Source: Adineta steineri (taxonomy: Eukaryota; Rotifera; Eurotatoria; Adinetida; Adinetidae). From it: 64,000 bases of DNA. Made by a program: the position numbers and the translations under genes. Under the pieces are notes generated by a model. It was given only the letters and a program-made list of their open reading frames with translations. It did not search any database and was not told the origin of the DNA. Shown here piece after piece: positions 1-12,337 of this stretch; the first letter of the stretch is position 1; every line of letters starts with the position of its first letter. The stretch is taken from contig CAJNOI010000034.1 of NCBI GenBank assembly GCA_905250115.1, forward strand, positions 18,889-82,888. The letters are read 5' to 3'.

Positions 1-378
1 ATAATCACCCATGTTGTTATATACATTACCGATACTGTTATAAGAACCACCCAAATCAGGATGATTGGAAGGAAGTGATTGCTGTAGAATTGCAAGGTCT
101 TTCTGGTAATAAGATAGTGCTTTTGGATAGTCACCTATGTTGTTATACACATTACCGATACTGTTATAAGAACCACCCAAATCAGGATGATTAGAAGGAA
201 GTGATTGCTGTCGAATTCCAAGGGCTTTCTCGTAATAAGAAAGTGCTTTTGGATAATCACCCATGTTGCGATATACAATACCGATCCTGTTATAAGAATC
301 TCCCAAATGAGGATGGTTGGAGGGAAGTAATTGTTGTCGAATTATAAGTGCTTTTTCATGAGATGAAAGTGCTTCTTG
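1..378 (-). repeat. 126-nt tandem coding repeat (TPR units)
   Basis: Three consecutive 126-nt units begin at 1, 127 and 253, each coding one 42-residue TPR. Units 1 and 2 are almost identical; unit 3 is more diverged. The array continues beyond the window start. Confidence 0.9.
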
Positions 379-1806
379 ATATTCTCCTTGTTGAGATTTG
401 ATGCAACCTAGTTGGTAATACATGGGGGCCTTGTCACTTTCATTTGTTGTTTGATCAAGTAAAACATTATAAATTTCTTGAGCTTTTGTAAATTGACCCA
501 TTTTTATTAGTAATAATCCTAGTCTGTACCATCCTTCTTCATCTGGAAAGATCTCCTTCCGGATCTGATCGGTAAGAGTCCGAAGGTCTTGGTCATTGTC
601 GCTGGTCAATGTTAGGTTCACTTGATAGAGGTGATTATTTCCATCCATTGATTTAATATCTTCAATGCGAAAAATAGTATGCATAGAGAAGAGAACTTCA
701 TCTTCAGTATGAAAATAACTAATATCTGCGATAGAAGCAAACGGAGTTGTTGAATGAGTAGGGGTAATGGACATAACAAATAGAATTCCAACATGATCAG
801 GATTTGTAGTAGCTTGCGGTGCGAATAAGAGAGAAACATCACGATTTCTACTAGTTGATAAAAAGTTATTAAATGAAAGAAGTCCACCTTTAGTTTTTGT
901 CATTTCAGTGAAATCTTCTTTTAAAAGACATTGCCCACGATAAACTGTAAATGTTATACCAGATTGTTGGCTATCAAATTGTTCCGAATGAAGTCGTTGA
1001 ATATCACGATGAAGATCTTTAATAAAGAAACCCATTCGTACAATAATATCAGCATCCATTAATCTTAATGCACGATTGAGCATAGGATATAAAAAGCTTT
1101 GATAAGTATACCACCAAATAGGTATTTGATCATGATAATCACGTTCCAATCTTTCGATATTTTGTAAATCATACTCATTTTCGACAAATGCTTCACGACA
1201 ATAAGTAATAAATTCTTTGAAATGTTTATCTTCGAAATTGATGGTTAAGAAGATCTCCTTCAAGATCTGAATGTACATAAAGGATGGATCTAATTGATCC
1301 AACTTTTTGTTTGATGCCACAAAGCTGATTGAGATGGCATTTTGCTCACACTGATGAGCAGTTTGTTTAAGAGCTTGACAGATTAATGTTATATCTGTGA
1401 AGACTCCTTTTATTTTAGGCCATTCTTTAGTCCATTGTTTATGCAAATCTTGATTGTTAGAAAAAATAAGAACTGTGTCTACTTGGGACATATCATGCAC
1501 ACGAGGTATAATATATTGCCCAAGTGAACCGGAAACAATCATACATATTTTGTTGTTTTCAATGGTTAGAATAAATTCAAAGCATTCTTCACGATCAGTA
1601 AACGTGTTTACGTTATTAACCACACGTTTCAATTGCTTGATTGTATTGCTACAATCAACATCATTATCATTGATATTGTTGTCCAACCAAATAAGGAGGA
1701 CATTTTGCATTCTTTGCATGTTCATACGTCGATTCGCAACTGCAGTCATGGAAAGACCAGATGCTGCTTCAAATCTTTCTGTACCATCTAATTTGTTAGT
1801 TGCCAT
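1..1806 (-). CDS. NAD(P)+-arginine mono-ADP-ribosyltransferase with C-terminal kinesin-light-chain-type TPRs (partial)
   Basis: The frame is open for 602 codons from an ATG at 1806 to the window edge with no stop or intron, so the C-terminus lies outside. The R-S-E triad of arginine-specific ADP-ribosyltransferases is visible: R290 in VYRGQ, the STS at 317-319 (FLSTS), and ExE at E368/E370 (TEDEVLFS). From about residue 410 come TPRs. At least three near-identical 42-residue units (126 nt period at 1-126, 127-252 and 253-378) carry the SLPSNHPDLGGSYNSIGNVY core typical of kinesin light chain repeats. No signal peptide or TM segment is seen. By family, the ART domain should transfer ADP-ribose from NAD to arginine side chains while the TPRs choose the partner. 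The substrate cannot be told. ART+TPR fusions are abundant in bdelloid rotifers. The near-identical repeats suggest recent unit expansion. Confidence 0.9.
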   Translation of the reverse strand, partial: MATNKLDGTERFEAASGLSMTAVANRRMNMQRMQNVLLIWLDNNINDNDVDCSNTIKQLKRVVNNVNTFTDREECFEFILTIENNKICMIVSGSLGQYIIPRVHDMSQVDTVLIFSNNQDLHKQWTKEWPKIKGVFTDITLICQALKQTAHQCEQNAISISFVASNKKLDQLDPSFMYIQILKEIFLTINFEDKHFKEFITYCREAFVENEYDLQNIERLERDYHDQIPIWWYTYQSFLYPMLNRALRLMDADIIVRMGFFIKDLHRDIQRLHSEQFDSQQSGITFTVYRGQCLLKEDFTEMTKTKGGLLSFNNFLSTSRNRDVSLLFAPQATTNPDHVGILFVMSITPTHSTTPFASIADISYFHTEDEVLFSMHTIFRIEDIKSMDGNNHLYQVNLTLTSDNDQDLRTLTDQIRKEIFPDEEGWYRLGLLLIKMGQFTKAQEIYNVLLDQTTNESDKAPMYYQLGCIKSQQGEYQEALSSHEKALIIRQQLLPSNHPHLGDSYNRIGIVYRNMGDYPKALSYYEKALGIRQQSLPSNHPDLGGSYNSIGNVYNNIGDYPKALSYYQKDLAILQQSLPSNHPDLGGSYNSIGNVYNNMGDY

Positions 1807-1989
1807 TGATTTTAAGAATTTGTTATTTCTAATATTAGTGTATTGTATTTGAGTAGCTTAAAAATATTTGCAGGTGAAAAAATCACGAAAGTGCCTCATT
1901 TAATAGTGTCTCCATTTTATATTTAGTTTGTTATTTTGATTTTTTTAATTGTCGGACAGCGCCTTTTACGTTAATAATTATATATTTTA

Positions 1990-2265
1990 TTATGAAAAAC
2001 AACTCATGTATGCACGAAATGCAAAATCAATGCTTTGAAACACGGATTGACAAAACAAAAACGCGTCGAGTCGCAATTAAAAATGTTTTCACGCTGCATG
2101 TAAATGTAGTTTGATATGAAATACATCGACACGCAATCAAAACAAACTTTTGAAATGCGTTTTGACGCACTGTTTCTATACAACGGGTTGAAGCATAATT
2201 AGCAAAAATGAATTGCCTCTCAGCGCGTGTCTGAAACATATTAAACGCATTAAATGCGTTTCATA
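1990..2265. repeat. Palindrome-containing AT-rich spacer, possible MITE remnant
   Basis: The spacer upstream of the ART gene holds several variants of a GAAACACG/AAATGCGTTT word in both orientations. It ends in a 9-bp perfect palindrome (AAACGCATT, 1 nt, AATGCGTTT at 2243-2261). No clear terminal repeats or target duplication could be fixed, so the mobile-element reading is weak. No coding potential is supported in 1807-2283. Confidence 0.3.
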
Positions 2266-2283
2266 TTTGTACAATCATGTAAT

Positions 2284-2336
2284 GGGTGTGGGTGTCAGTG
2301 TGGATGTCTTCTCATTCTATTCACAAGCCCACACCC
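2284..2336. repeat. GTGGGT palindrome 1 (telomere-like inverted repeat)
   Basis: GGGTGTGGG (2284-2292) and CCCACACCC (2328-2336) form a perfect 9-bp inverted repeat around a 35-nt spacer. The spacer contains GTGTGGATGTCTTCTC, a word that is also present, reverse-complemented and slightly varied, in palindrome 2 at 8920-8962. It sits at the left edge of duplicated block Y. Confidence 0.75.
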
Positions 2337-2692
2337 TAGTTTCTTTTCTTTTGAAATATCTAGTATTTTCAGACAATTAAAATCGATCATAGGAGCATAT
2401 GATACATTTTCCAAGTAACATATTAAAAGTAAGTTTTCTTACTGAAACGATTGAATACCTTATTGTAAAAAAGCGATGTTATGGCACATGCATATGACTA
2501 AAATCTAAGGAACGTTTATTAGCAAAAGAAAAGCACCAAAATAAAACTAATTATAACGAAAATAAACATAAAACGAAATGAAAAATAACATAAAAAAAAT
2601 AAAAATATAATAAAAAAAATCAATCGTTCTTTTTCTTTGTTTTGATGTGCGCCAATATTCTCTCATATTATAAAAATATTCACACACAATAC

Positions 2693-3556
2693 TTATTGAT
2701 GACAAAATAAAAAAAACTGTTCTATCCAGGTCGAACAGTCCAACACAGAAACGGTCAGTTTTTTGACGGTTTCCCGCGAAAAGTCACGAAATACTGCGTC
2801 TGGAATCATTGTTCTGAGTATCCATCCAACTAAACCTGAAAACTTTTGCCCTCCAAAAGCGGTTGCCCAATACGGTTTTCCAAAGCCAGTAGCTGCGCTG
2901 ACCATTGTAAACGTACTGAGCAACAGAAACACTGGAAATCTCTCGTCTGTTACTTTGGCTTTTAAAGTCTTTATTGTTGCCAAATCTTCAAAATGCAGGA
3001 TCAAAACAAACGGTCCGATAAAACCAAAAGAAACCATCACTCCAACTTTAGATTTTACCACATATTTCCTGTAAAATCATACAAAAACATATCGACTAAT
3101 TCGAAATACTTTATTTTATGCCAAATCAATAGAAAAAATATCATTCGAAAGAGCATGAAAACCTGAATATTGCCGTATAAATTTTACAGGGATATACTTG
3201 AGAGAATGAGAATGAAGGATAATAATCTTATTAGAAAACTGTTTTTTTTTAATTTATTTTTTGGAGATTTAGGAGTATATTCTTACGAAGTTTATATGAT
3301 AATATTCAGGCTTTCGTGCTCTTTTGAACGTTATTTTTTTTTATTGGTCTGGCATAAAATAAAGTATTTCCTATCATTCGATTTGAAATATCTAGTAGTC
3401 TATGATAAATAGTTTTTATTTTTTTCGTATATCTTACTCGAAATTTGGATCTATGAGATCTTCATCTCTCACTATTGTAATTGCCACATCATTGGTAATT
3501 GTCGTTTCTCGAGAATTTTGATTGTTGGGTTGTTGAAAAGAAGGTCGTCGGCTCAT
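2693..3556 (-). CDS. Unknown multi-pass membrane protein, block Y copy A (C-terminus replaced)
   Basis: Two exons: 3438..3556, beginning with ATG and ending on donor GTAAGATA, and 2693..3068, after acceptor TTTTACAG. They splice in phase to 164 residues. The N-terminal 40 residues are polar (MSRRPSFQQPNNQN...). A hydrophobic stretch (MVSFGFIGPFVLILHF), a conserved KAKVTDERFPVFLLL segment and GFGKPYWAT follow. The paralogue at 35057-35922 matches from exon 1 through GKPYWAT. Beyond that point copy A carries an unrelated, less hydrophobic tail, while the DNA just past its stop (about 2460-2590) again resembles the 3' end of copy B. Copy A thus seems to have had an internal segment replaced. I do not recognise the family. 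Confidence 0.6.
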
Positions 3557-3889
3557 TTTAAATAGCTGTACTGTTCGATTATTTTTACGATATGGTTAAA
3601 TGAATCGTAGAACCCTAAGTTACTTATCTGATTGTTCTTTTTTCGTTCAATTTTAGACGGTAACGATTCAGTAATGGGATAGGAAAGCGAAAAGAATATC
3701 TCAATGTCTCTTTCCGTCTATAGCGATTTTGTCTAGGCATAATATATCCGTCGTCAGAAATGTCCATTAAACAAACGTGAAATAATTAAAAAAAGATAAT
3801 AATGTTATTACAATTCCAAATAAAGATCATTATCAAATATTTAAGTGAGGAAAATTTTATATTGAAAAATTAAATGATTTGTTTTATTT

Positions 3890-5209
<1,320 letters not shown>

Positions 5210-5621
5210 ACTTTATATTTTTTCTTTTTTCTAACTTTTCATTATTTCGTGTGTCTATCTTAAAATATGAATGATGAATAATATATATATTTCAAAAAAA
5301 AAGAAATAATAGTTAACTTCTTTTTTATTGCTTTGTTTTAAGAATTTCTACAAATGAAACTATTTCGAATAATTTTCAAAAACTTTCAAATGAGTAGCAG
5401 AATGTATGAAAACGCGATTACCTTTAGAAAGCTCGTTCATTCGATTAAAATATTCATTTTGATTGCCAAGATGTTATTTATTATCATATCGTACTTTTAC
5501 CTACATCTAGTCTGAAACTATCCGAATATATAAGACAAAATAAAAGTTCTGCATTCATTATATCTTCAATTCAAGCAAACAAATGAAATGTAACTTCAAT
5601 AACACATAACTTACTGTTGAA

Positions 5622-8600
5622 TGTGACATCTCTCATTCTGATATATGATTTGGAATTTAAACTAATCAATTTTTTACATTGTTTTATCTGTCTGTCTCCA
5701 ATCATTAATACACAATACGATGTTGCTTATTGAGTATCGGTGGTCGTCTATTGTTGTTTTGTTTTCTTCTCTACAACTTCAGTGTCATTCATACATTTGG
5801 ATGAGCGCTCAATAATTTAGACTGAATCTATTTATATAACTAATTTAAGCTTGTCTGTATTATTGTATCAAAATAAATCATCATATTCAACTTCATTATT
5901 GAATGTTAAATAATTAACTATTGTGCCACATAATAAATAGTGACGATTATTTGTAAATATTGAGAAATAATTAACAGTAAGTAGATCAATGATTTCTTAT
6001 AATACTATATATTCTACTTACTATTCAAATCTTATCCTAATTGTCCTAAATAATCTAGTATAATCTATCTGTCTTTGTTCGCATTTATATATTGTTATTG
6101 AACTTTATGTCTTCGCTGTATTCACTCAGTATTGTTCATATTAAATTCTCTTAAACAATCTGTTTAAATCAATAGTTTGTTCAAAATCATTTTTTCATTC
6201 CATTGATGATGAGACTTTAGAGAAAAAGAAAGAGGATCTATCCTTTTTTTATCATAAAATGATAAGTACTATTTTAATCAGAAATGTGAAGACTCTTGCA
6301 CATATATACAATAATGATTCGTATATGACCAGACAATTTTTTATTTTTTGTAGCTTATTCGCATCCAGTATTTTTACAATCCTTGTTTACTTTAGACACA
6401 ACCCTCTGTGATATGTGTGTTGAACATGCTAGTTAATGTATAGAGTGTGTATGAAGTAAACAAATGTACTTTTTTCCTATTTTGTTACGAATACACTTAT
6501 CAGATCTCAACTGATACACATACAAGATGGTGCAGAGATCCCCTGACAATTTTCTTCAATCTGAATAATTTTCGATAGAGAGAGCTAAAGGGTTCATCAT
6601 ATGAAAGAATTTCACTGCATAGTTCTGTCTATTATTCAAAAATATCAACTGCTTCTAAAATAGTCGTCCATTCATTTGCATTCAAAAGAATAGTGATAGC
6701 ACTGTAAAGATGATGTATCATGACGACATTTTGAAATCATTTGATATTCTTCAATGGAGCATAACATTTATCTTTTTGACGTAGAACTTCTACATATTTC
6801 GTCTAGTGTTTTTTAATTTCATTGATACAATTAAGATAATAAATGAATGAAGATTTTTCTCTCTTGTCATATAAGCAATTGATAGTTTTAAATAATAGAT
6901 AGAACTATGCAGTGAAACAGTTTCTTTCATAATGAAGAAAAACATCTATGAAATGATATAGAAGTTAGTAAATATTATGCGGCATGAATATTATATTGAA
7001 ATTTAGTCTGAGTTATTTATATTTTGTTTGACTTGTGAAGAATTCTTTGAGCTCTATCTGATGACAATAACACAAATCAATAAGGATTGTATTGAGACAA
7101 TTGCCATATCAAATAGACTAAAATAGCAAATGCATCACAACTCGTATATCAGAGTGGATAGAAGGTGTTGTCACTCTTTGACTTTTGTTGCAATATATCT
7201 GATATTCTATATAATGCTGACAATGGCGATAGGAAGAGGCAAAACTAGACGGAGGTAGTTTCTTTGGAAATCGAAAAAACAGAGAGAGTCCTAGTGTACG
7301 TTTTTGAAAGCAGACGATATTTCCTCTCTGTTTGCACTGCCGCTGATTATCTGATTTAATTTCATGCGATTAAACTAGAGACTTTTAATCATTAAGATAG
7401 TGCAAAAATCTAAATTAAGTCACTAAATATTATTATTTACATGCAACAAAATTATAATAATATATTTTTTCGAGACAGTTGATCTTCTCTGGATTCAATA
7501 TATATCTAACTGTAATAGATTAAAGATTTCTTGTATCATCATAATATAAAAATGAAATAATAATGTCATGATCTTATTGATAATGTAAACAGTGTCAATT
7601 TTCACAAGATTGGTTCTAAAGATATTTCTGAGTAGATGAACACTTTTCAATAGAAATTTAGATAGCATTTGGTCGTCACTCTTATGACAATAACTGTATG
7701 TTAGAATTGTTTCTCATACTTTGAATTTATTTCAGATTTGTTCTAATATCGTCGTGATTCATTACTCTTTATACAAAATTATTTACAACAACATATTAAG
7801 ATGCGAATACATTACGGTTTGGATATTAATCGTGAAATGCATACTGCTGGCTATGCTATGGTGTTATTCATGTTTCTTACTACGCAGCTCGACACTTTAT
7901 ATAATCTAAAGACATCTCATGAAGTAGTTTTCGAGTTGCGGATGCGGAATATGACATCAAATGAAACAAATTTATACTGCGATATACCTTATGATGATTG
8001 TCGTTGCTCTGTTGTATCAGTGAAATACTGCCTTACTGATGCGCGGCTCAAGTTCAGTCGCATCGTACCCATAGTTTTATTCGTATTACAGATTTGCCTT
8101 GCTCAAGAACTTTTTTCTTTAAGTGGAGATCACAAACATCTTCTTATTTGTGCTTTATGGATCACATCAATATTTGTTCTTATTGGTATTATAGCTCTGA
8201 TTTATCGTAGTAGCTGTTGTCATGGGTATACACTTGGTATACTTTACCTTACGGGTTTTTTAGTAGTTGGTTTTTTCGGTTATGCTTTCCTCGCCGAAAA
8301 CGAACGTCATTGGCCATCCGGTAGAAACAACTTCGGCATGGACAGTCAAAGATTTCAAATGACTGGTAGTGAAGCTCTGGTTTAATATGAGCTGCTTTAA
8401 CCTATAGCTTTTTATGCTGTTAGTAAAATGTGCATTTTATTTCTATGTTGACTACAAATATTATTCTATTAAATATATCCCTTTTTTTATTTCTTTTTTC
8501 TTGTATTTGATGGATGATAATCTTCTTTTATTAATAAAATACCGAAATATTTCGGAGAAAATGAGCAGTTATAGAGTATATAGTTAGCGAATTTTCGTTA

Positions 8601-8919
8601 GAAGAACGAAATTCGGGGATAGGTTTATTCAGATAAAGAGTTTTTTCGAGTGTATCAATTTCGATGACTAGATTATATTTTTTATTTCAGAATTCTATGA
8701 AATTGCCAAAATCGTTTTTAATACCACCACATTGTCTTCCATTTATTTAAAGGATTATACTGTTAATTCAAGTTACTATACGTTTCGTTAATGTTTCCAC
8801 GTTAAAATATTCACTTTAGTTGGTATGTCATTTATAAACTTGAGTAGAAATTAATGATTAATCTGTATATTCAAAAATGAAAAACGTGGGTTTTTAGTCA
8901 TTTTCAATCAAATTAGTGC
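5622..8919 (+). repeat. Segmental duplication block X, copy A
   Basis: About 3.3 kb collinear with 31401-34581 at high identity. It covers some 2 kb of apparently noncoding upstream DNA plus the four-TM gene at 7801-8385 and its 3' flank. The left junction is at TGTGACATCTCTCATTCTG. The right junction lies exactly at the start of the GTGGGT palindrome at 8920. Between 5210 and 7800 no other gene is supported. A short frame near 7150-7360 (matching 32910-33104 in copy B) is broken by a TAG here. Confidence 0.85.
7801..8385 (+). CDS. Four-TM Cys-loop membrane protein, family X, copy 1
   Basis: An intronless 194-residue frame from ATG to TAA. An AG acceptor-like site (TTTATTTCAG) 65 nt upstream of the ATG suggests a spliced 5' UTR. 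Predicted TM segments lie at about 16-32, 87-105, 113-135 and 144-164. The long loop between TM1 and TM2 has two N-glycosylation sequons (N50, N54) and four cysteines (60, 67, 69, 77) in a conserved CDIPYDDCRCSVVSVKYC block. The topology recalls tetraspan/claudin-like proteins, but no family motif is recognised. Paralogues of identical length lie at 9206-9790 and 33549-34133. All three keep the same frame and length, arguing that they are functional genes. Confidence 0.75.
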   Translation: MRIHYGLDINREMHTAGYAMVLFMFLTTQLDTLYNLKTSHEVVFELRMRNMTSNETNLYCDIPYDDCRCSVVSVKYCLTDARLKFSRIVPIVLFVLQICLAQELFSLSGDHKHLLICALWITSIFVLIGIIALIYRSSCCHGYTLGILYLTGFLVVGFFGYAFLAENERHWPSGRNNFGMDSQRFQMTGSEALV

Positions 8920-8962
8920 GGGTGTGGGTGTGAGCTTAGAGAAGAGACATCCACACCCACAC
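8920..8962. repeat. GTGGGT palindrome 2 (telomere-like inverted repeat)
   Basis: GGGTGTGGGTGTG (8920-8932) faces CCACACCCACAC (8951-8962) across a short spacer. It sits precisely between block X (homology ends at 8919) and the partial block X' that follows. It is related to the elements at 2284 and 10077. Confidence 0.8.
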
Positions 8963-10040
8963 TGTCAAAATTCTATGATCTTATTGATTTTGTAAACAGT
9001 GTCAATCTTCATAGTATTGACTCTGAAGATATTTTTGAGTAGATGAACTCTTTTAAATAGAAGTTTATATAGCATTGGCGTGACTCTTGTGACAATAACT
9101 GTATGTTAGAATGGTTTCTCACACTTTGAATATATTTCAGATTTGTTCTAATATCGTTCTGATTCATTACTCTTTATACAAAATTATTCACAACAACATA
9201 TTAAGATGCGAATACACTTTGGTTTGGATATTAATCGTGAAATGCATGCTGCTGGCTATGCTATGGCATTAGTAATGTATATTATTTCGCACTACGATAC
9301 TTTATATAATCTAAAGACATCTCATGAATCAGTTCTCAAGTTACGGATGCCAAATGTAACATCAAATGGAACAGATTTATATTGTGGCATACCTTATGAT
9401 GATTGCCGTTGCTCTGTTGTATCAGTGAAATACTGCCTCACTGATACGCAGCTTAAGCTCAGTCGCATCGTACCCATAGTTTTATTCGTAGTACAGATTT
9501 ATCTTGCTCATGAACTTTTTACGTTAAGTGGAGATCACAAACATCTTCTTATTTGTGCTTTATGGATTACTTCAATGTTTGTTCTCATTGGTATTATAGC
9601 TCTGATTTATCGTAGCAGCTGTTATCATGGGCATACACTTAGTATACTTGCTGGCACGGGTTATTTACTATTTACTTCTTTTGTTTTTGCTCTGAACTCT
9701 CACAAGTCAGCATCATCTGTCATTCAAAGCAACAACTTCATCACGAACGTTCAAAGATACCAAATGACTGATAGTGAAGCCCTGGTTTAATATGAGCTGC
9801 TTTAACCTATAGCTTTTTATAATGTTAATAAAATGTGTATTCTACCAAATAAATCCCTTTTTTGTTTCTTTTTTCATGTATTTGATGGATTGTAATCTTC
9901 TGGTATTAATAAAATACTACAAATATTTTGGAGAAAACGAGCAGTTATAGAGTATACAATTAGCAAATTTTCGTTAGAAGAATGGAATTCGGGAATAGGG
10001 TTTATTTAGATAAAGATTTTTTTCCAGTGTATAAAAGAAT
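8963..10040 (+). repeat. Partial duplication block X' (third copy)
   Basis: From about 8975 this matches 7568-8650 (TATGATCTTATTGAT...GTAAACAGTGTCAA), so it repeats only the last third of block X: the near upstream region, the gene and its 3' flank. It is bounded by GTGGGT palindromes on both sides. Confidence 0.8.
9206..9790 (+). CDS. Four-TM Cys-loop membrane protein, family X, copy 2
   Basis: A 194-residue paralogue of the gene at 7801 with the same four-TM layout and all four loop cysteines (CGIPYDDCRCSVVSVKYC). Substitutions cluster in TM1 (residues 18-32) and from TM4 to the C-terminus (145-182), whereas residues 60-140 are nearly unchanged. The shared upstream AG and 3' TTAATATGAGCTGCTTTAAC flank extend the homology beyond the coding region. 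An AATAAA lies about 40 nt past the stop. Function is unknown. Confidence 0.75.
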   Translation: MRIHFGLDINREMHAAGYAMALVMYIISHYDTLYNLKTSHESVLKLRMPNVTSNGTDLYCGIPYDDCRCSVVSVKYCLTDTQLKLSRIVPIVLFVVQIYLAHELFTLSGDHKHLLICALWITSMFVLIGIIALIYRSSCYHGHTLSILAGTGYLLFTSFVFALNSHKSASSVIQSNNFITNVQRYQMTDSEALV

Positions 10041-10076
10041 TTTACTTTTTGCTTAAAGAAATTTCATTTTTTGAGG

Positions 10077-10131
10077 ATGTAGGTGTAGTTGTGTGTGCGG
10101 ATATTATTCTTATCCATCCACACCCACACCC
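10077..10131. repeat. GTGGGT palindrome 3 (telomere-like inverted repeat)
   Basis: GATGTAGGTGTAG...GTGTGTGCGGAT is faced by ATCCATCCACACCCACACCC. The left arm is degenerate and the right arm intact. It lies just beyond the right end of block X' (about 10040). Confidence 0.65.
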
Positions 10132-10894
10132 AAGAGCGAAAGGATTAAACGAATAAAACAAAACGTTAAAAATATTAATACTTTGATTGATAATGATTCT
10201 ATAAGTTAGAAAAGATCAAAAATTGCTAAAGATTTATGCGACATAGATCTTATTATAAAGTACGAAGATTTTATATTTTGTTTTTGTGTTATAGGCTCTA
10301 CTCTAATGAATTAAACATGATTAATCAAATAAGAAAAAGATATATTCAAATGCACTGAATAATATTGTTCATTAGTGCTTGTCTATGATAATTTTTACAA
10401 GTTTATGATTAGAATAACAATTAATGTTGACAAGCAGTTGTTACATAAACAGAACCGAAAAAAAATGAATTCTTGAATGAGGATTATCCTTAATACGACA
10501 TTTCACATGATACTAACGATATTCAACATTCTTTTCAATGCTTTAATTATTATAAAAATACTATTAAACTTAATCCTAACAAACGTACTTGTTATAATAA
10601 ATCTTTCATCACTTATGTACTCTATGAACTGTATTATTATTTGTGTATGATTGATTTATGTCACATCTCGCATATACAAAGCAATAATTCATTGATACTA
10701 CTCAAAAGAATTTCATATTTTCTTTAAACCAAAACAAAGGATTTGTAGTATAATCGTAAATGAGAATATCTTGAAGATTAATATTATAGATTGTCACGAG
10801 ACAAATGGTCAGATATTATTTTACTTTCTATTTTTATAGATCGTGCTCGAAATGCTACATATCTTCTTTATTCAACTTGTCAATTTAATCACAT
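10132..10894. other. Intergenic, no gene seen
   Basis: AT-rich sequence without a supported gene or clear repeat, upstream of the receptor gene. Confidence 0.6.
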
Positions 10895-12046
10895 ATGTTA
10901 TTTAATAGAAAACATAGAGTAGGCAAAGCATTCTTTTGCACTTATCATCCAGAAAAACAAACAATCATGATGAATACAATAATAAACAAAAATACGAATG
11001 TTAACAAATCAAATGATCAACTTTTTTTAAAAACATTAACCAGTATGTGGACTCTAACGAATGTAACATTATCAATAATTATTTCAATATCTGTTATTAT
11101 TTATGTAATTATTATCTATATTTCAAAGAAGAATTCGAAAAAATCATTTCATGTATCATTAGTTCTAACATGTAATACAAGTATAACTATAATTGGTTCA
11201 TGTATATCACTTATTTTAATGACATTATCAAGTATTGGTGGTGATCGTAATATAACTTCATTAAAATCAATTATTTTTTGGGGTTGTCATATTCGTGGTT
11301 ATCTTGCTATTGTTTTTGTTATTTCAATTTATTTATCTTATATATTACAAGCTGCTTATAGACTTTTTCGTATTGTATATCATAAATATAAATATCTTCG
11401 AACAATGTCAACTTTCATATATTATATATTAATTCAATGGATTTTATCATTTGTATTTGTATTACCAATCTTATTTTTAAATAAAAATTCATCATCATAC
11501 ATTATTTATTTATCAGAAGATTTTAATTGTGCAGTATCATTTACTAATATACGTGGTATTATATTTTTAACATTAGCTGTATATATTTTACCATTATGTT
11601 GTGTAAGTTTAATTTATTTTTGGATTATATATGATATACGACGTAAAAGAAAACAATCAACTGTTACATCAAAACTTCGCCGTCAAAATAAACGTGATAG
11701 AAGTGTTATCAAAAGAATTTGTACAGTTATGATTGTTTTATGGACATTAGGTGCTCCAATAAGTTTATTTTTAATTACATTTATTACTACTGGTTATTTA
11801 CATTGGATAGCTTATCGTATATGTTCACTATTTATGTCTATATCTTTTCTATTTATTAGTTTATCATCACTTTATGTTACACCACAGATATATAAGAAAA
11901 TACGAATTTTATTCGGTTGTGTTAAATATCATAAAAGACATCAGCGAGTAACTTATTCAATCAATATTAATATTGAAAGAGAAAGAAGAATTGAAAGTAT
12001 TCTTCTTGAATATACTTCGTTCACTGATCCAATTATATTTAATTGA
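10895..12046 (+). CDS. Rhodopsin-like 7-TM G-protein-coupled receptor, orphan
   Basis: An intronless frame of 383 residues. A later Met pair at residues 25-26 could be the real start; the first ATG is chosen because the frame is open. Seven hydrophobic segments lie at about 58-76, 88-112, 128-152, 173-195, 220-245, 273-298 and 304-328. After TM3 comes AAYRLFRIVY, where YRLFR occupies the place of the E/DRY motif. TM7 ends in SSLYVTPQIYKKI, a TPxxY variant of NPxxY. Intracellular loop 3 is short and basic (RRKRKQ...KLRRQNKRDRS). N-terminal sequons (N55 and others) fit an extracellular N-terminus. Such divergent intronless receptors are numerous in rotifers. The ligand is unknown. Confidence 0.75.
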   Translation: MLFNRKHRVGKAFFCTYHPEKQTIMMNTIINKNTNVNKSNDQLFLKTLTSMWTLTNVTLSIIISISVIIYVIIIYISKKNSKKSFHVSLVLTCNTSITIIGSCISLILMTLSSIGGDRNITSLKSIIFWGCHIRGYLAIVFVISIYLSYILQAAYRLFRIVYHKYKYLRTMSTFIYYILIQWILSFVFVLPILFLNKNSSSYIIYLSEDFNCAVSFTNIRGIIFLTLAVYILPLCCVSLIYFWIIYDIRRKRKQSTVTSKLRRQNKRDRSVIKRICTVMIVLWTLGAPISLFLITFITTGYLHWIAYRICSLFMSISFLFISLSSLYVTPQIYKKIRILFGCVKYHKRHQRVTYSININIERERRIESILLEYTSFTDPIIFN

Positions 12047-12337
12047 AATAAAAACAATTGTATATCATTTCAATTTATTCAAGCATACAATATAAACGTT
12101 GTCTTTTGTCAGTATTGATGTTGTATTTCGTTTTAAACTAGATAAAATCAAATAAATTGCTTAACTCAACATCATTGTATGAAATTGTTATTTTAAAGTA
12201 GAGAAAAATAATCTGGTTCTTTATTTACATTTCTTGTTTAACGTGCAATGTAAACTTGAAAGTTTTTTTGAAGAACAAAATTTTCACTTTAATGCACATG
12301 GCTATTGTGAAATTATTTTTAAATTATATATACGACG

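Noticed and set aside
618-887. Minus-strand 89-codon frame overlapping the ART gene
   Set aside because: It is out of frame with the conserved ART/TPR reading and has no family pattern; a shadow of the real gene.
7058-7066. CTGATGA core suggesting a hammerhead ribozyme
   Set aside because: No matching GAAAC core with helices in the right place was found.
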